A stretch of 49,979 bases of DNA from Nocardia aobensis NBRC 100429 (GCF_000308375.1 NZ_BAFQ01000103.1:1-49979), one strand, 5' to 3'. Counted from the stretch's first letter, positions 33,656-44,429 are shown. Numbers and translations: made by a program. Notes: generated by a model not told the origin, from the letters alone.

Positions 33656-36346
33656 CTACGCGGCGTCCACCGCCACAACGCCACGCCGGATGGCACGCAC
33701 CGACTTCGCGGCGGTGGCGGCGATTTCGGTGTCGTCGGCGGTCTGGTGGATCTGGTCGAGCAGATCGATCACCTGCCGGCACCAGCGTACGAAGTCACCC
33801 GCGGACAACGCACTGCCCTGATCACCACTGGCCAGCAACGATTCGGCCAATCCGTCGCCGCGGGCCCATTTGTAGATGCCGGTGACGAAGCCCAGATCCG
33901 GTTCCCGGGTCGGCGGCAGCTTGTGCCGTGCCTCGTCGGTGCGCAACTGGCTCCACACGCCGATGGTGGCGCCGACCGCGCGCCGCACCGGTTCGGTCGG
34001 CCCGGCCGGGCCGAGGTAGCCGCCCTCCTGCCGCGATTCGAAGACCAGCACCGACACCACGCCCGCGAGTTCGGCGGGACCGAGCCCGCGCCACAGGCCC
34101 TGCCGAAGGCATTCGGCCACAACGAGATCCGCTTCGGTGTAGATCCGGGCGAGCCGCCGGCCGTCGGCGGTGACCTCCCCGCCGTCGACATAGCCGCGCT
34201 CACTCAGCAGCGCGACGATCCGATCGAAGGTGCGCGCCAGCGAATTCGTTGTCGCAGCGACCTTCTGGCGCATCGACTCGGTCTCGCGCTCGAGCCGGTT
34301 GTAGCGCTCCCCCACCCGGGCCAGCTGCTCCCGGTCGGGCCGGGAGTGGGCGGGATGGGCGCGCAGCGCACGCCGCAGCGTCGCCAGTTCCCGATCATCG
34401 GCCGCGCGCGCACGACCACCGCGCCGGCCTCGTCCGGGGACCGAGATTCCCGTGCTGCGCAACGCCGATGCCAGATCGCGGCGCGCCCGCGCGGTGCGGT
34501 GGTCGACGTGGCGGGGCAGCCGCATGCGGCCCAGCGGCTGAGCGGGGGTCGGGAAATCGGCGGCCGAGACGCGACCGGCCCAGGTGTCGGCGGTCAGCAC
34601 CAGCGGCCGGGGATCGCCCGGACTCGCGTCCGGTTCCAGGATCACCGCGAGGCCCTGGCGACGCCCGGTCGGGATGGCCACCACGTCACCGCGGCGCAGC
34701 GAGGTCAGCGACTCGACCGAAGCCCCGCGCCGGTCGGCCCGCCCCTGCCGTTCCAGTTCGCGTTCGCGCTGTTTGATCCGCTCGCGCAGCGACAGATATT
34801 CGAGGAATCCGTCGTCACCGATCTGCGAGCGCAGTTTCCGCACCTGCGCCTCGTTGCGCTCGATACCGCGGACCAGGCCCACCACCGACCGATCGGCCTG
34901 GAACTGCGCGAACGAGCGCTCCAGCAGCTCCCGCGACTGCACGGCGCCCATCCGATCGATCAGATTGATCGACATGTTGTAGCCGGGCCGGAACGAGCTG
35001 CGCAACGGATAGGTGCGGGTCGAGGCCAGGCCCGCGACGGCGCTGGTGTCGACGTCGGGATGCCACATCACCACCGCGTGGCCCTCGATGTCGATACCGC
35101 GGCGCCCGGCGCGCCCGGTCAACTGCGTGTACTCGCCCGGGGTCAGCTCGGCATGGGTTTCGCCGTTGAACTTCACCAGCCGTTCCAGCACCACCGTGCG
35201 CGCCGGCATATTGATGCCGAGAGCCAGTGTCTCCGTGGCGAATACGGCCCGCACCAGCCCGCGGACGAACAACTCCTCCACGGTGTGCCGGAAGGCGGGC
35301 AGCATGCCGGCGTGATGGGCGGCCAGGCCGCGGAAGAGCGCCTCACGCCATTCCCAGTAGCCGAGCACATCGAGATCGGCGCGCGGCAGATCACCGGTGT
35401 GGCGCTCGATCACCGCCTCGATCTCTGCCGCGTCGTCGGGACGGCTCAGATCCAGGCGCGAACGCAGGCACTGGGCGAGGGCGCCGTCGCAGCCGGCCCG
35501 GCTGAAGATGAAGGTGATCGCCGGCAGCAGCCCTTCCTCGTCGAGGCGGGCGAGCATCTCCGGGCGCGGCAGCGGACGGAAGTCGCGGCGCGGGCCACCG
35601 CGGTGGCGTGGCCCGGACCAGCCGTTCATCCGATCGGCGGCCTCGCGATGTTTGATGTAGCGAACCAGATCCTCGTCGACGAGGATCTTCTGGTCGCTGG
35701 ACTTGGTGTCGAACAGATCGAACAGCCGCCGCCCCACCATGACGTGCTGCCACAGCGGCACCGGCCGCGTCTCGTCGACGATGACCGCGGTGTCGCCGCG
35801 CACGGTCTCCATCCACGCACCGAACTCCTCGGCGTTGCTGACCGTCGCCGACAGGCTCACCAGGCGCACCTCCGGCGGCAGATGCAGGATGACCTCTTCC
35901 CACACCGCACCGCGGAACCGGTCGGCCAGATAGTGCACCTCGTCCATGACGACGAACGACAGCCCGTGCAGCGCGTCCGAGCCCGCGTAGAGCATGTTGC
36001 GCAGCACTTCGGTGGTCATGACCACGACCCGGGCGTCCGGATTTATCGACTGGTCGCCGGTCAGCAGTCCGACCGCGTCGCGGCCGTAGCGGTCCACCAG
36101 ATCGGAGTACTTCTGATTCGACAGCGCCTTGATCGGGGTGGTGTAGAAGCACTTCCCCCCGGCCGCGCGGGCCAGATGCACGGCGAATTCCCCGACGACG
36201 GTCTTACCGGCGCCGGTCGGCGCGCACACCAGCACACTGTGCCCGTTCTCCAGCGCCGCGCAGGCCTGCTGTTGGAACGGGTCCAGGGAGAATTTCAGGT
36301 CGGCGGCGAATGCCGCGAGTTCGCCAGTCAGCGACGGTTGTCCCAC
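33656..36346 (-). CDS. helY: Ski2-like superfamily II RNA/DNA helicase HelY
   Basis: 896 residues. The helicase motifs in order are APTGAGKT (Walker A), TPIKALSNQKY, MTTEVLRNML, DEVHYL (DExH), SLSATVSNAEEF and QLTGRAGRRG. The C-terminal half holds the DSHCT-like region (GLVRGIERNEAQV on). HelY resembles yeast Ski2/Mtr4 and is thought to act in RNA or DNA metabolism. I start at the GTG at 36346, two bases after the tatC stop, because homology begins there (GQPSLTGELAAFA). The frame is open to 36682 but that overlaps tatC. The tight spacing implies coupling with tatC. Confidence 0.93.
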   Translation of the reverse strand: MGQPSLTGELAAFAADLKFSLDPFQQQACAALENGHSVLVCAPTGAGKTVVGEFAVHLARAAGGKCFYTTPIKALSNQKYSDLVDRYGRDAVGLLTGDQSINPDARVVVMTTEVLRNMLYAGSDALHGLSFVVMDEVHYLADRFRGAVWEEVILHLPPEVRLVSLSATVSNAEEFGAWMETVRGDTAVIVDETRPVPLWQHVMVGRRLFDLFDTKSSDQKILVDEDLVRYIKHREAADRMNGWSGPRHRGGPRRDFRPLPRPEMLARLDEEGLLPAITFIFSRAGCDGALAQCLRSRLDLSRPDDAAEIEAVIERHTGDLPRADLDVLGYWEWREALFRGLAAHHAGMLPAFRHTVEELFVRGLVRAVFATETLALGINMPARTVVLERLVKFNGETHAELTPGEYTQLTGRAGRRGIDIEGHAVVMWHPDVDTSAVAGLASTRTYPLRSSFRPGYNMSINLIDRMGAVQSRELLERSFAQFQADRSVVGLVRGIERNEAQVRKLRSQIGDDGFLEYLSLRERIKQRERELERQGRADRRGASVESLTSLRRGDVVAIPTGRRQGLAVILEPDASPGDPRPLVLTADTWAGRVSAADFPTPAQPLGRMRLPRHVDHRTARARRDLASALRSTGISVPGRGRRGGRARAADDRELATLRRALRAHPAHSRPDREQLARVGERYNRLERETESMRQKVAATTNSLARTFDRIVALLSERGYVDGGEVTADGRRLARIYTEADLVVAECLRQGLWRGLGPAELAGVVSVLVFESRQEGGYLGPAGPTEPVRRAVGATIGVWSQLRTDEARHKLPPTREPDLGFVTGIYKWARGDGLAESLLASGDQGSALSAGDFVRWCRQVIDLLDQIHQTADDTEIAATAAKSVRAIRRGVVAVDAA

Positions 36347-36348
36347 GC

Positions 36349-37338
36349 TCAGAGGGTATCGGAGTAGTCCGACACCGGGCGCGGAGTTTTCGGCGCGGGA
36401 TCGGCCGAGACCGGTCCGCTCGCCGTCACCGGCTGGGCGGGCTCCACCGGGCTCACCCCGTCCAGATCGTCCGGTCCGCCCAGCGGGGAGGCCTCGTCGT
36501 CGGACAGCGCACCCCAGTTGTCGCCCCGGCGGGCGCGGCGCCGGTCGTTGAGCCGGGCGATCTGCACGGCCACCTCGAACAACACGGTGAGCGCGGCGGC
36601 CAGCGCCAGCATCGAGAACGGATCCTGCGGGGTGACGATCGCGGCGAAGACGAACAGCCCGAAGATCATGCCGCGACGCCACTTCTTGAGCCGCTCGTAG
36701 GTCAGCACGCCGACCATGTTCAGCCCGATGATCAGCAGCGGTGTCTCGAAGCTCAGCCCGAAGATGATCAGCAGCTTGATGATGAACCCGAAGTACTGAC
36801 TACCGCTGAGCGCGGTGATCTGCACATTGCTGCCGATCCCCATCAGGAAGCTCAGCGCATGCGCCACCACCCAGTACGCCAGCACCGCACCGGTGACGAA
36901 CAGCACCACACCGGAGGCGACGAAGCTGACCGCGTATTTGCGCTCCTTGGCGTACAGGCCGGGCGTCACGAACGCCCACAGCTGATACAGCCAGATCGGG
37001 CACGCCATCACCACACCCGCGGTGAAGGCGACCTTGAACCGCAGCATGAACTGTTCGAACGGGGCGGTGGCCAGCAATCGGCAGGCGCCGTCGGTGGTCA
37101 GTTGCGCCCGATGTTCCGGCGGCAGCGAACAGTACGGCCCGCGCAGCAGATCGCCCAGGCTCTCGATGCCCAGGAACGAATGCGAGTACCAGAGGAATCC
37201 GAGCACCGTGGTCAGCGCCACCGCCAGCAACGACTTCAGCAGTCGCGAACGCAACTCGTGCAGATGTTCGACCAACGACATGGTGCCGTCGGGATTCGTC
37301 CTGCGCCGGCTACGGCGGGGGTCGAACGGAATGCGCAT
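36349..37338 (-). CDS. tatC: Twin-arginine translocase subunit TatC
   Basis: 329 residues with six membrane segments. The N-terminal signature is [15 protein letters not shown], the binding site for the twin-arginine signal. Downstream are [23 protein letters not shown] in two overlapping stretches, the first periplasmic loop and the conserved [12 protein letters not shown] long polar Pro/Ser-rich tail is typical of actinobacterial TatC. It exports folded proteins together with TatA and TatB. The start is the ATG at 37338; an upstream frame to 37407 has no support. tatA lies 111 bases upstream. Confidence 0.95.
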   Translation of the reverse strand: MRIPFDPRRSRRRTNPDGTMSLVEHLHELRSRLLKSLLAVALTTVLGFLWYSHSFLGIESLGDLLRGPYCSLPPEHRAQLTTDGACRLLATAPFEQFMLRFKVAFTAGVVMACPIWLYQLWAFVTPGLYAKERKYAVSFVASGVVLFVTGAVLAYWVVAHALSFLMGIGSNVQITALSGSQYFGFIIKLLIIFGLSFETPLLIIGLNMVGVLTYERLKKWRRGMIFGLFVFAAIVTPQDPFSMLALAAALTVLFEVAVQIARLNDRRRARRGDNWGALSDDEASPLGGPDDLDGVSPVEPAQPVTASGPVSADPAPKTPRPVSDYSDTL

Positions 37339-37449
37339 GGATGTGACTGCCTCGCTGATCACCTGGCCGGATCCGGATGAAACGCCCAACCGCCATCGCA
37401 CCGCCACCCCGCGGGCGTTACCGGGGTGACGGCCTCGAGACGGGCCGGA

Positions 37450-37740
37450 TCAGGCCGTGTGACGATCCTTGTCGGCCTGCGGCGCCGGATTCACCGGCTG
37501 AGCAGGCGGCAGCTCGGCCGCGGGCGCCGACTGCTGTGCGGTGCCGGCCGCGTTCGCCGACCCCGTGCTCGCAGAACCCGCGTTCGCCGAGCCCTCGGAC
37601 TGCATCTCGCTCATCTCGCTCTTGAAGATGCGCAAGGAACGTCCGAGACCCCGGGCGGCGTCGGGCAGCCGCTTGGCGCCGAACAGCAGCAGGATCACCA
37701 ACGCAATGATGAGCCAGTGCGTCGGGCTCAATGAACCCAT
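37450..37740 (-). CDS. tatA: Twin-arginine translocase subunit TatA
   Basis: 96 residues: one N-terminal membrane helix ([15 protein letters not shown]), the conserved hinge [14 protein letters not shown], an amphipathic helix ([13 protein letters not shown]) and a disordered Ala/Ser/Pro-rich tail. TatA forms the protein-conducting part of the Tat system. GGGAGG six bases before the ATG is a near-ideal ribosome-binding site. It lies 99 bases downstream of the panE-like gene. Confidence 0.96.
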   Translation of the reverse strand: MGSLSPTHWLIIALVILLLFGAKRLPDAARGLGRSLRIFKSEMSEMQSEGSANAGSASTGSANAAGTAQQSAPAAELPPAQPVNPAPQADKDRHTA

Positions 37741-37839
37741 CGAAAACCTCCCAAGACTGTGGTATGTCCGATGCTACCGGACCCCGATCCGGCGACGACG
37801 CGCGTCGTCACCCGCGAATCGGCGAAACGGTGTCGTAGG

Positions 37840-38883
37840 TCAGCTCGACACCGGCCGCGTCGCCTCGCGGGCGACCGCTCCGCTCAGCTCCGCGAGCAGG
37901 TCGGGGCCGGTCCAGCGGCGTTCGTCGCCGTTCTCCGCGGCCCGGATCAGGTCGACCAGCCGTGCGTTCACCGGGGTGGGCACCGCCACCATCCGGCCCA
38001 GCTCGACGATTTCCCCACAGAGCCAATCGATTTCGGTGCGCCGGCCCAGGGCCAGATCGTCGGCCATCGACGAGCGCGCCTTCGGGTCCACCGCGAGCAC
38101 CCGTCCGGCCACCCGCTCGAAGACGGCATCGGGAACCGTCAGCAGGCGGGCCATCACGCGCGGCGGCAGCACGGTCAGCCGCGCGGGGCGGATCCGGGCG
38201 CGCCGCATCGCCGCGAGCGCCTCGTCCTGCGCCAGCGCCAGGCAGCGCCGGTAGTCGCGGGTGGCCAGTTCCTCGCGCAGCGGCCGGCCCGACAGCGCGT
38301 TGATCGCGTTGTTGAGGTTGAGCAGCAGTTTGGCCCACTGCACCGGGCGCAGATCCTGATGTCGGTCCAGGGGCAGCCCGGCCCGTTCGAACAGCGGCGC
38401 GAATCGCGACAGCGCCGGATCGTCGGCCACCGCCACGGTGCCGTCGGTGCCGCGATGGAAATGACCGGGACCGCTGTGGACGACGTTGAACATCACCATG
38501 CCGGCCGAGACCACCGCCGCGGGCAGCACCTCCCGGATCGCCGCATCGTTGCCGACACCGTTCTGCAGGCTGACCACCACGGTGTCCGCGCGCAACCGAT
38601 TGCGCAGTTGCGCCGCGGCCTGGGCGGTCTGCGCCGACTTCACGGTGACCAGCACCAGATCGGCGGTGGCGGCGCTGTCCGGTTCGGTCTCGGTGCGGAA
38701 ACCGCTCGCCGCGACGCGATCGTCGCCGCCGTCCAGATCCGTCAGCCGCAGCCCGTGCGCGCCGATCTCGTCCAGCAGCCGCAGTCGTCCGACGAAACTG
38801 ACCTCGGCACCGGCGGCGGCCAGTTTGCCACCGACGAACAGACCGATACTTCCGGCGCCCAGCACCGTCACCCGGAATGTCAC
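37840..38883 (-). CDS. 2-dehydropantoate 2-reductase (ApbA/PanE family)
   Basis: 347 residues. The N-terminal Rossmann motif is VTVLGAGSIGLFVGGKL, followed by VTVKSAQT and SLQNGVGND. The C-terminal helical domain contains the catalytic Lys in QWAKLLLNLNNAI. The family reduces ketopantoate to pantoate with NADPH for pantothenate and CoA synthesis. Several paralogues of unknown substrate exist, so the reaction is likely, not certain. It lies between tatA and pafC, where M. tuberculosis has no gene. The GTG start overlaps the pafC stop (GTGA), so it is coupled to pafC. Confidence 0.85.
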   Translation of the reverse strand: MTFRVTVLGAGSIGLFVGGKLAAAGAEVSFVGRLRLLDEIGAHGLRLTDLDGGDDRVAASGFRTETEPDSAATADLVLVTVKSAQTAQAAAQLRNRLRADTVVVSLQNGVGNDAAIREVLPAAVVSAGMVMFNVVHSGPGHFHRGTDGTVAVADDPALSRFAPLFERAGLPLDRHQDLRPVQWAKLLLNLNNAINALSGRPLREELATRDYRRCLALAQDEALAAMRRARIRPARLTVLPPRVMARLLTVPDAVFERVAGRVLAVDPKARSSMADDLALGRRTEIDWLCGEIVELGRMVAVPTPVNARLVDLIRAAENGDERRWTGPDLLAELSGAVAREATRPVSS

Positions 38884-39884
38884 GCGGGCCCGACCTCCTC
38901 GACCATGTTCCGGTCGTAACCGAGGTCGCCGACCTCGTCATAGGCGGCCAGCGCCGCGGCCGACCGTTCCCGCACCGCGCTCACCAGCTCCGGCGGGCCC
39001 AGCACGGTGACACCGGAACCGAAGCCGAGCAGCAGTCGCGCGATCCAGCCCAGCGTGGCGAACCGCATCGTCGCCTCGACGCTGCCGTCCGGGTGGACCA
39101 CCACCGGATGCATCGGATACTGATCCAGCACCCACCCGTAGTCGCCACGAATACGCAAGCGCGCCAAGGCAACCGCGGGATCGTCGGAGAACAGGTCCAG
39201 CCCCGCGGACTCCTCGGTGGCGTGGCTGGGCGGGTTCGCCGGCTCCTCGAGTTCGGTGGCCTCCTCGATCCGGTCGAACCGGAACAGCCGCACCCCCTCC
39301 GCCTGCCGGCACCACGCCTGGAGATAGGAGTTGTTGTCCACCAGCACGATTCGGATCGGATCGACGACGCGCTCGGACACCACATCCCGGCTCGCCGAGT
39401 AGTACACCAGCCGCAGCGCTCGTCCGTCGGCCAGTGCGGAACGCACCGTGGTCACCGCCGGCGCCTCGACCGGCTCCGCGGTGTCGGGTTCGCTGCGAGG
39501 CCCGGCCTCGCCGGAGATGGCGGATTCGATCTTGGCGGTCGCCGACCGGGCGGCGGTCGGATCGACCATGCCCGGCAGATCCGCTATCGAGCGCAGGGCC
39601 ACCAGCAACGCCGTCGCCTCGATCGAGGTCAGCCGCAGCGGACGGTCGATACCGGCGGAGAAGGTGACCTCGATGCTCTCCTCGGAGAACGACAGATCGA
39701 TCAGATCGCCCGGACCGTAACCGGGCAGCCCGCACATCCAGAGCTGATTGAGATCGCTCATCAGCTGTTTGGTGCTGACGCCCAGTTCCGCGGCCGCCTC
39801 GGGCGCACTGATCCCCGGATTCGCGAGGAAGTACGGAACCATATTCAGCAACCGGGACAGCCGCGTCGACAATCTGCTGCTCAT
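38880..39884 (-). CDS. pafC: WYL-domain transcriptional activator PafC
   Basis: 334 residues. An N-terminal helix-turn-helix covers LNMVPYFLANPGISAPEAAAELGVS. The WYL domain follows (RLVYYSASRDVVSERVVDP), then a C-terminal WCX extension. With PafB it forms the activator of the RecA-independent mycobacterial DNA-damage response and is encoded with pafA. It is 40 bases downstream of pafB. Its stop overlaps the panE-like start. Confidence 0.93.
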   Translation of the reverse strand: MSSRLSTRLSRLLNMVPYFLANPGISAPEAAAELGVSTKQLMSDLNQLWMCGLPGYGPGDLIDLSFSEESIEVTFSAGIDRPLRLTSIEATALLVALRSIADLPGMVDPTAARSATAKIESAISGEAGPRSEPDTAEPVEAPAVTTVRSALADGRALRLVYYSASRDVVSERVVDPIRIVLVDNNSYLQAWCRQAEGVRLFRFDRIEEATELEEPANPPSHATEESAGLDLFSDDPAVALARLRIRGDYGWVLDQYPMHPVVVHPDGSVEATMRFATLGWIARLLLGFGSGVTVLGPPELVSAVRERSAAALAAYDEVGDLGYDRNMVEEVGPA

Positions 39885-39924
39885 CGCCGCACCCCCGCCC
39901 GGGCCCTTGCGACGCTCGCGCGTC

Positions 39925-40920
39925 TCATGCCGACACCTCCGTCCGTTCCAGTACCGACCGCAGCCGCGCGATCACATCGGCCCGCAGATCCTCCGGGGCC
40001 AGCACCAGCGCATCCGGACCGAGCCCGGTGATCAGCCGGGCCAGCCAGTCCCGCGACCGCACCGGCACCTCCACCACCGAACCCGGACGACCTGCGACCG
40101 TCTCCTCGGCGATCACCACGCCCAACCGGCGGATCTCCTGCCCGCGCTCCTGCGCCACCCACACCGTCGCCGACCCGGTCACCGGCGCCGCACCGGTCAC
40201 CCGCGCCACGATCTGACGCAGATCCACATCCGCCGGTTTGTGCACCACGTTCTCGGGGCCGTACACCTCGACCTCGGCCCCGATCCGCGACAGCCGGAAG
40301 GTCCGCACGGCGTCCCGGTCGCGGTCGTGGCCCACCAGGTACCACCGTCCGTGCCGGGTCACCACACCCCAGGGCTCCACATCGCGCGTGCTGTAGGGCG
40401 CGTTGTGGGTGACGCGATGTTCGAATCGCACCGCCCGCCCCGCGTCGATGGCCGCCAGCAGTTTGCCCAGCGCGGCCTCCGAGCCCCGGGTACGTGCCGG
40501 AACCGCGGGTACCGACGCCGAGGCCGCGTCCGCGTCGACGTGCACCCCGGCGGCCCGCAACTTGAGCACCGCGCTCTCCGCGGCGCTGGCCAGCTCCGGT
40601 GACTCCCACAACTGCACCGCCACCGCGACCGCCGCGGCTTCCGCGCTGGTCAGATCGATATCGGGCAGTTCATAGGCATCGCGATTGATGCGATAGCCCT
40701 CCTGCCCGGAGAACCGGCCCACCGGGCCGACCTCGAGCGGGATCCCCAGATCCCGTAGTTCGTTCTTGTCGCGCTCGAACATCCGGCTGAACGCCTCGTC
40801 GCTGGCCGACTCCTCGTAGCCGGCAACGCTGTCGCGAATGCGCTCCGCGGTCAGGAACTGCCGGGTCGACAGCAGCGCGATCACCAGATTCATCAGCCGC
40901 TCGACCTTGGAAATCGCCAC
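39925..40920 (-). CDS. pafB: WYL-domain transcriptional activator PafB
   Basis: 331 residues, similar in layout to PafC. The N-terminal DNA-binding part begins SKVERLMNLVIALLSTRQ. The WYL domain contains VRFEHRVTHNAPYSTRDVEP and GRWYLVGHDRDR. PafB and PafC act as one regulator of DNA repair genes. I place the start at the GTG at 40920, where family homology begins; the frame is open to 40962 but has no family match. No clear ribosome-binding site precedes it. The gap to pafA is 121 bases. Confidence 0.93.
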   Translation of the reverse strand: MAISKVERLMNLVIALLSTRQFLTAERIRDSVAGYEESASDEAFSRMFERDKNELRDLGIPLEVGPVGRFSGQEGYRINRDAYELPDIDLTSAEAAAVAVAVQLWESPELASAAESAVLKLRAAGVHVDADAASASVPAVPARTRGSEAALGKLLAAIDAGRAVRFEHRVTHNAPYSTRDVEPWGVVTRHGRWYLVGHDRDRDAVRTFRLSRIGAEVEVYGPENVVHKPADVDLRQIVARVTGAAPVTGSATVWVAQERGQEIRRLGVVIAEETVAGRPGSVVEVPVRSRDWLARLITGLGPDALVLAPEDLRADVIARLRSVLERTEVSA

Positions 40921-41041
40921 CCGACACAGAGTAATCGGACTCCCGGAACGACGGTGCACCACCGCTCCGATCCGCGCCGGGATATCGCTGCCGGCAGCCG
41001 GATCGACCGGCCCCGCGAACCGCCGCGGGGCCGTCGGCCCC

Positions 41042-42400
41042 TCACATCGAGGCGATCAACCGATCCACGCGCTCGTCCACGGACCGGAACGGGTCCTTGC
41101 ACAAGACCGTGCGCTGCGCCTGATCGTTCAGCTTCAGGTGCACCCAGTCGACGGTGAAATCGCGGCCCGCCTCCTGCGCGGCGGTGATGAAATCACCGCG
41201 CAGTTTGGCCCGCGTCGTCTGCGGCGGCGTGGTCACCGCGGCGTCGACCGCCTCGTCCTCGGTGATCCGCTTGACCAGACCCTTGCGCTGCAGCAGATCG
41301 AACACTCCGCGACCACGCTTGATGTCGTGATAGGCCAGATCCAGCTGGGCGATCTTCGGATCCGACAACTCCATCGAGTACCGGTCCTGGTAGCGCTGGA
41401 ACAGCTTGCGTTTGATCACCCAGTCGATCTCGGTGTCGACCTTCGCGAAGTCCTGCGCCTCGACCGCGTCGAGCGTGCGACCCCACAGATCCACCACGGC
41501 ATCCACCTGCGGATCGCGCTCGCGGTTGCGCAGATGCTCGACCGCGCGGGCGTAGTACTCGCGCTGGATGTCGAGCGCGCTGGCCTGCCGCCCGCCCGCC
41601 AGCCGCACCGGTCGCCGGCCGGTCAGGTCATGGCTGACCTCGCGAATCGCGCGGATCGGGTTGTCGAGCGCGAAATCGCGGAACGACACCCCGGCCTCGA
41701 TCATCTCCAGCACCAGCGCCGCGGTGCCCACCTTCAGCATGGTGGTGGGTTCGGCCATATTCGAGTCGCCGACGATCACATGCAGGCGGCGGTACTTCTC
41801 CGCGTCGGCATGCGGCTCGTCGCGCGTGTTGATGATCGGCCGCGACCGCGTGGTCGCCGACGACACCCCTTCCCAGATGTGCTCGGCCCGCTGCGACAGG
41901 CAGAACGTGGCCGCCTTCGGCGTCTGCAGGATCTTTCCGGCACCGCAGATCAGCTGCCTGGTCACCAGGAACGGCAACAGCACATCCGAGATCCGGGAGA
42001 ACTCGCCGGCCCGCACCACGAGGAAGTTCTCGTGGCAGCCGTAGGAGTTGCCCGCCGAATCGGTGTTGTTCTTGAACAGATAGATGTCACCGCCGATCCC
42101 CTCCTCGGCCAAGCGCTGCTCGGCATCGATCAGCAACTCCTCGAGCACCCGCTCACCCGCGCGATCGTGGGTGACCAGCTGAACCAGCGAGTCACATTCG
42201 GCCGTCGCATACTCCGGATGGGAACCGACATCGAGATAGAGCCGCGCTCCGTTGCGGAGAAATACGTTCGAACTACGGCCCCAGGACACCACCCGGCGGA
42301 ACAGATACCGGGCCACCTCGTCAGGACTCAACCGACGGTGACCGTGGAACGTGCACGTCACCCCGAACTCGGTCTCGATCCCCATAATTCGTCGCTGCAC
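41042..42400 (-). CDS. pafA: Pup-protein ligase PafA
   Basis: 452 residues, the same length as M. tuberculosis PafA and nearly identical in long blocks. Glu9 in IMGIETEFG and Asp57 in [13 protein letters not shown] are the Mg-ATP/catalytic region. [15 protein letters not shown] and [18 protein letters not shown] are further core motifs. PafA attaches the C-terminal Glu of Pup to substrate lysines, marking proteins for the proteasome. It starts with a GTG at 42400, giving the family N-terminus QRRIMGIE. A longer frame to 42469 is unsupported. Confidence 0.97.
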   Translation of the reverse strand: MQRRIMGIETEFGVTCTFHGHRRLSPDEVARYLFRRVVSWGRSSNVFLRNGARLYLDVGSHPEYATAECDSLVQLVTHDRAGERVLEELLIDAEQRLAEEGIGGDIYLFKNNTDSAGNSYGCHENFLVVRAGEFSRISDVLLPFLVTRQLICGAGKILQTPKAATFCLSQRAEHIWEGVSSATTRSRPIINTRDEPHADAEKYRRLHVIVGDSNMAEPTTMLKVGTAALVLEMIEAGVSFRDFALDNPIRAIREVSHDLTGRRPVRLAGGRQASALDIQREYYARAVEHLRNRERDPQVDAVVDLWGRTLDAVEAQDFAKVDTEIDWVIKRKLFQRYQDRYSMELSDPKIAQLDLAYHDIKRGRGVFDLLQRKGLVKRITEDEAVDAAVTTPPQTTRAKLRGDFITAAQEAGRDFTVDWVHLKLNDQAQRTVLCKDPFRSVDERVDRLIASM

Positions 42401-42543
42401 ACCATCGACATTACGGCAAAGCGAACGGCGAAAGTGGCTGTGCGAGCAAGCGGTTGCATACGGGTTCACAACAATATGGGCTCTACCGGCCGCGACGCCG
42501 TCGGCAGCACCGAGTTCGCGGTGCGGGCGCTCCCCGCAGACGA

Positions 42544-42592
42544 CAGCCGCCCGGCCCCATCCTCACGATCACAGGATGGGGCCGGGCGGCTG
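42544..42592 (-). terminator. Strong hairpin after prcA
   Basis: A perfect 20-base inverted repeat (42544-42563 against 42573-42592) with a nine-base loop, very GC-rich. It lies 21 bases beyond the prcA stop and about 140 bases before pafA. There is no U-run on either strand, so it would act as an actinobacterial-type terminator or an RNA 3'-end stabiliser separating the pup-prcBA unit from pafABC. Confidence 0.7.
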
Positions 42593-42613
42593 ATTCGAGC
42601 CCGCTACCAGCGG

Positions 42614-43393
42614 TTACGGGTTGGAGGGATCTCCGGCGGAGGGAGTCTCCGGCTCGGCGTTCTCCTCCGCACTCGCCGCGCCGTCGGCGGAGAGCAGCGT
42701 CTCCAGCGAGGCGTGCGGAATGCGGCGGAAAGCCCGGCGCGGGCGGGCCTGCTCCAGCGTCGCCACCTCCAGCGAGGACACCGCGATGCCGCGCTTGTCC
42801 TTGTCGCTGTTGTCCGGCGACCCCTTCTGCAGGGCGTCCACGGCGGTGCGGATCGCGGCCCGCAATTCCAGGCCCGGCTGGAAGGTGTCCTTGAGCGCGG
42901 TGCTGATCGGGTCGGTGTTGCCGCCCATCACCACGAAGTCGCGCTCGTCGACGATGGAGCCGTCGAAGTTGATCCGGTACAGGACCGAATTCGACGCCTG
43001 CTCCGGATAGCCGACCTCACCGATACAGATCTCGACCTCGTAGGGCTTGAGCTGGTCGGTGAAGATCGTGCCGAGTGTGGAGGCGTACATGTTCGCCAGC
43101 GCCCGCCCGGTCACATCCCGCCGGTCGTACTGGTATCCGCGCAGGTCGGCCTGCAGGATCCCACCACGACGCAGACTTTCGAACTCGTTGTACTTGCCGA
43201 CCGCGGCGAATCCGATGCGGTCGTAGAGCTCGCTCACCTTGTGCAGCGTCGCCGAGGGGTTCTCGGCGACGAACAGCACACCCTTGTCGTACACCAGCAC
43301 CACGACACTGCGTCCCCGGGCGATACCTTTGCGCGCAAGTTCGGTCTTGTCGCGCATGATCTGTTCGGCCGACGCGTAGTACGGCAGTGTCAT
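42614..43393 (-). CDS. prcA: Proteasome alpha subunit PrcA
   Basis: 259 residues. [23 protein letters not shown] is the alpha-type N-terminus (in two overlapping stretches), containing the gate helix. The core has [16 protein letters not shown] and [16 protein letters not shown]. The C-terminal tail is acidic and Pro-rich. Seven copies form each outer ring of the 20S particle. It starts with ATG, overlapping the prcB stop by four bases. Confidence 0.97.
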   Translation of the reverse strand: MTLPYYASAEQIMRDKTELARKGIARGRSVVVLVYDKGVLFVAENPSATLHKVSELYDRIGFAAVGKYNEFESLRRGGILQADLRGYQYDRRDVTGRALANMYASTLGTIFTDQLKPYEVEICIGEVGYPEQASNSVLYRINFDGSIVDERDFVVMGGNTDPISTALKDTFQPGLELRAAIRTAVDALQKGSPDNSDKDKRGIAVSSLEVATLEQARPRRAFRRIPHASLETLLSADGAASAEENAEPETPSAGDPSNP

Positions 43394-44238
43394 GGACGCG
43401 CACTCCCTTCTTCGGCCACCCGCTCGCCGACGATCGAGCGCGCGATCTGCTCGAGCCGCTCGTCCGAAACCTCCAGCGCCCCTTCGGCATTGATGACGAT
43501 CGCCGTCGGGAAGATACCGCGCTGTAGGTCCGGGCCGCCGGTGGCGGTGTCGTCGTCGGAGGCGTCGAGCAGCGATTCGACGGCGATGCGCAGGGCGCGG
43601 TCCTCGTCCAAATCGCGGCTGTAGGTCTTCTTCAACGACGACTTGGCGAACATCGAGCCCGAACCGGTGGCGGTGTAGCCGAAGCGCTCTTCGCTGCGGC
43701 CGCCGACCACGTCGTAGGACACGATGCGACCGGCCCGCTCCGGATCGGTGGCCTCGAGGTCGTATCCGACCAGGATCGGCACCACCGCCAGGCCCTGCAG
43801 GGCCGCGGGCAGATTGTCGCGGACCATCTTCGACAGCTTGTTGGCCTTACCGTCGAAGGTCAGCGGCACGCCCTCGATCTTCTCGTAGTACTCCAGCTCC
43901 ACCGCGAACAGGCGGATCATCTCGACCGCCACGCCCGCGGTGCCGGCGATACCGGCCGCGGAGAAGGTGTCGGTGATGTACACCTTCTCCATATCGCGGC
44001 TGGCCAGCAGGTTGCCCTGGGTGGCCCGGCGGTCGCCGGCGATCAGCACACCGCCGCGGTAGGTCACCGCGACGATCGTGGTGCCGTGCGGCGCCAGGTC
44101 CCCGGCCGAGCCGTTACCGCCGGCAGCGCGCCCGAAACCGTTGCCCGGCAACAGTTCCGGCGCGTTTTCCCGCAGATATTCGGAGAATGACGAGAGGGCG
44201 TACCCCATGTGGAGCCGCAAGGGGTCACCTGATGTCAC
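43390..44238 (-). CDS. prcB: Proteasome beta subunit PrcB
   Basis: 282 residues made as a precursor. The propeptide ends at HG and the active N-terminal threonine is Thr53 in [12 protein letters not shown]. The catalytic Asp and Lys region is seen in [31 protein letters not shown] is the S1/S3 pocket area. It forms the catalytic inner rings of the 20S core with PrcA. Its GTG start overlaps the pup stop (GTGA), so pup, prcB and prcA form a coupled unit. Confidence 0.97.
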   Translation of the reverse strand: MTSGDPLRLHMGYALSSFSEYLRENAPELLPGNGFGRAAGGNGSAGDLAPHGTTIVAVTYRGGVLIAGDRRATQGNLLASRDMEKVYITDTFSAAGIAGTAGVAVEMIRLFAVELEYYEKIEGVPLTFDGKANKLSKMVRDNLPAALQGLAVVPILVGYDLEATDPERAGRIVSYDVVGGRSEERFGYTATGSGSMFAKSSLKKTYSRDLDEDRALRIAVESLLDASDDDTATGGPDLQRGIFPTAIVINAEGALEVSDERLEQIARSIVGERVAEEGSARP

Positions 44239-44429
44239 TGGCCGCCTTTCTGGACGTAGGCACGCACGAAGTCCTCCGCGTTCTCCTCGAGCACGTCATC
44301 GATCTCGTCGAGCAGGTCGTCGGTCTCCTCGGCCAGCTTTTCGCGGCGCTCCTGTCCCGCGGCCTCGACACCGGCCGCGTCGTCGTCCTCGTCGCCACCA
44401 CCGGCGCGCTTGGTCTGCTCTTGTGCCAT
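44235..44429 (-). CDS. pup: Prokaryotic ubiquitin-like protein Pup
   Basis: 64 residues, strongly acidic and mostly disordered. The predicted helix is in the C-terminal half ([19 protein letters not shown]). It ends in GGQ, so the terminal Gln must be deamidated to Glu by Dop before ligation by PafA. AGGAGG lies nine bases before the ATG. 181 bases of non-coding DNA separate it from dop and may hold the operon promoter. Confidence 0.98.
   Translation of the reverse strand: MAQEQTKRAGGGDEDDDAAGVEAAGQERREKLAEETDDLLDEIDDVLEENAEDFVRAYVQKGGQ

Noticed and set aside
33389..36367. A 992-residue plus-strand open frame opposite helY
   Set aside because: helY on the minus strand has all helicase motifs in order; the opposite frame has none and mirrors its codon bias.
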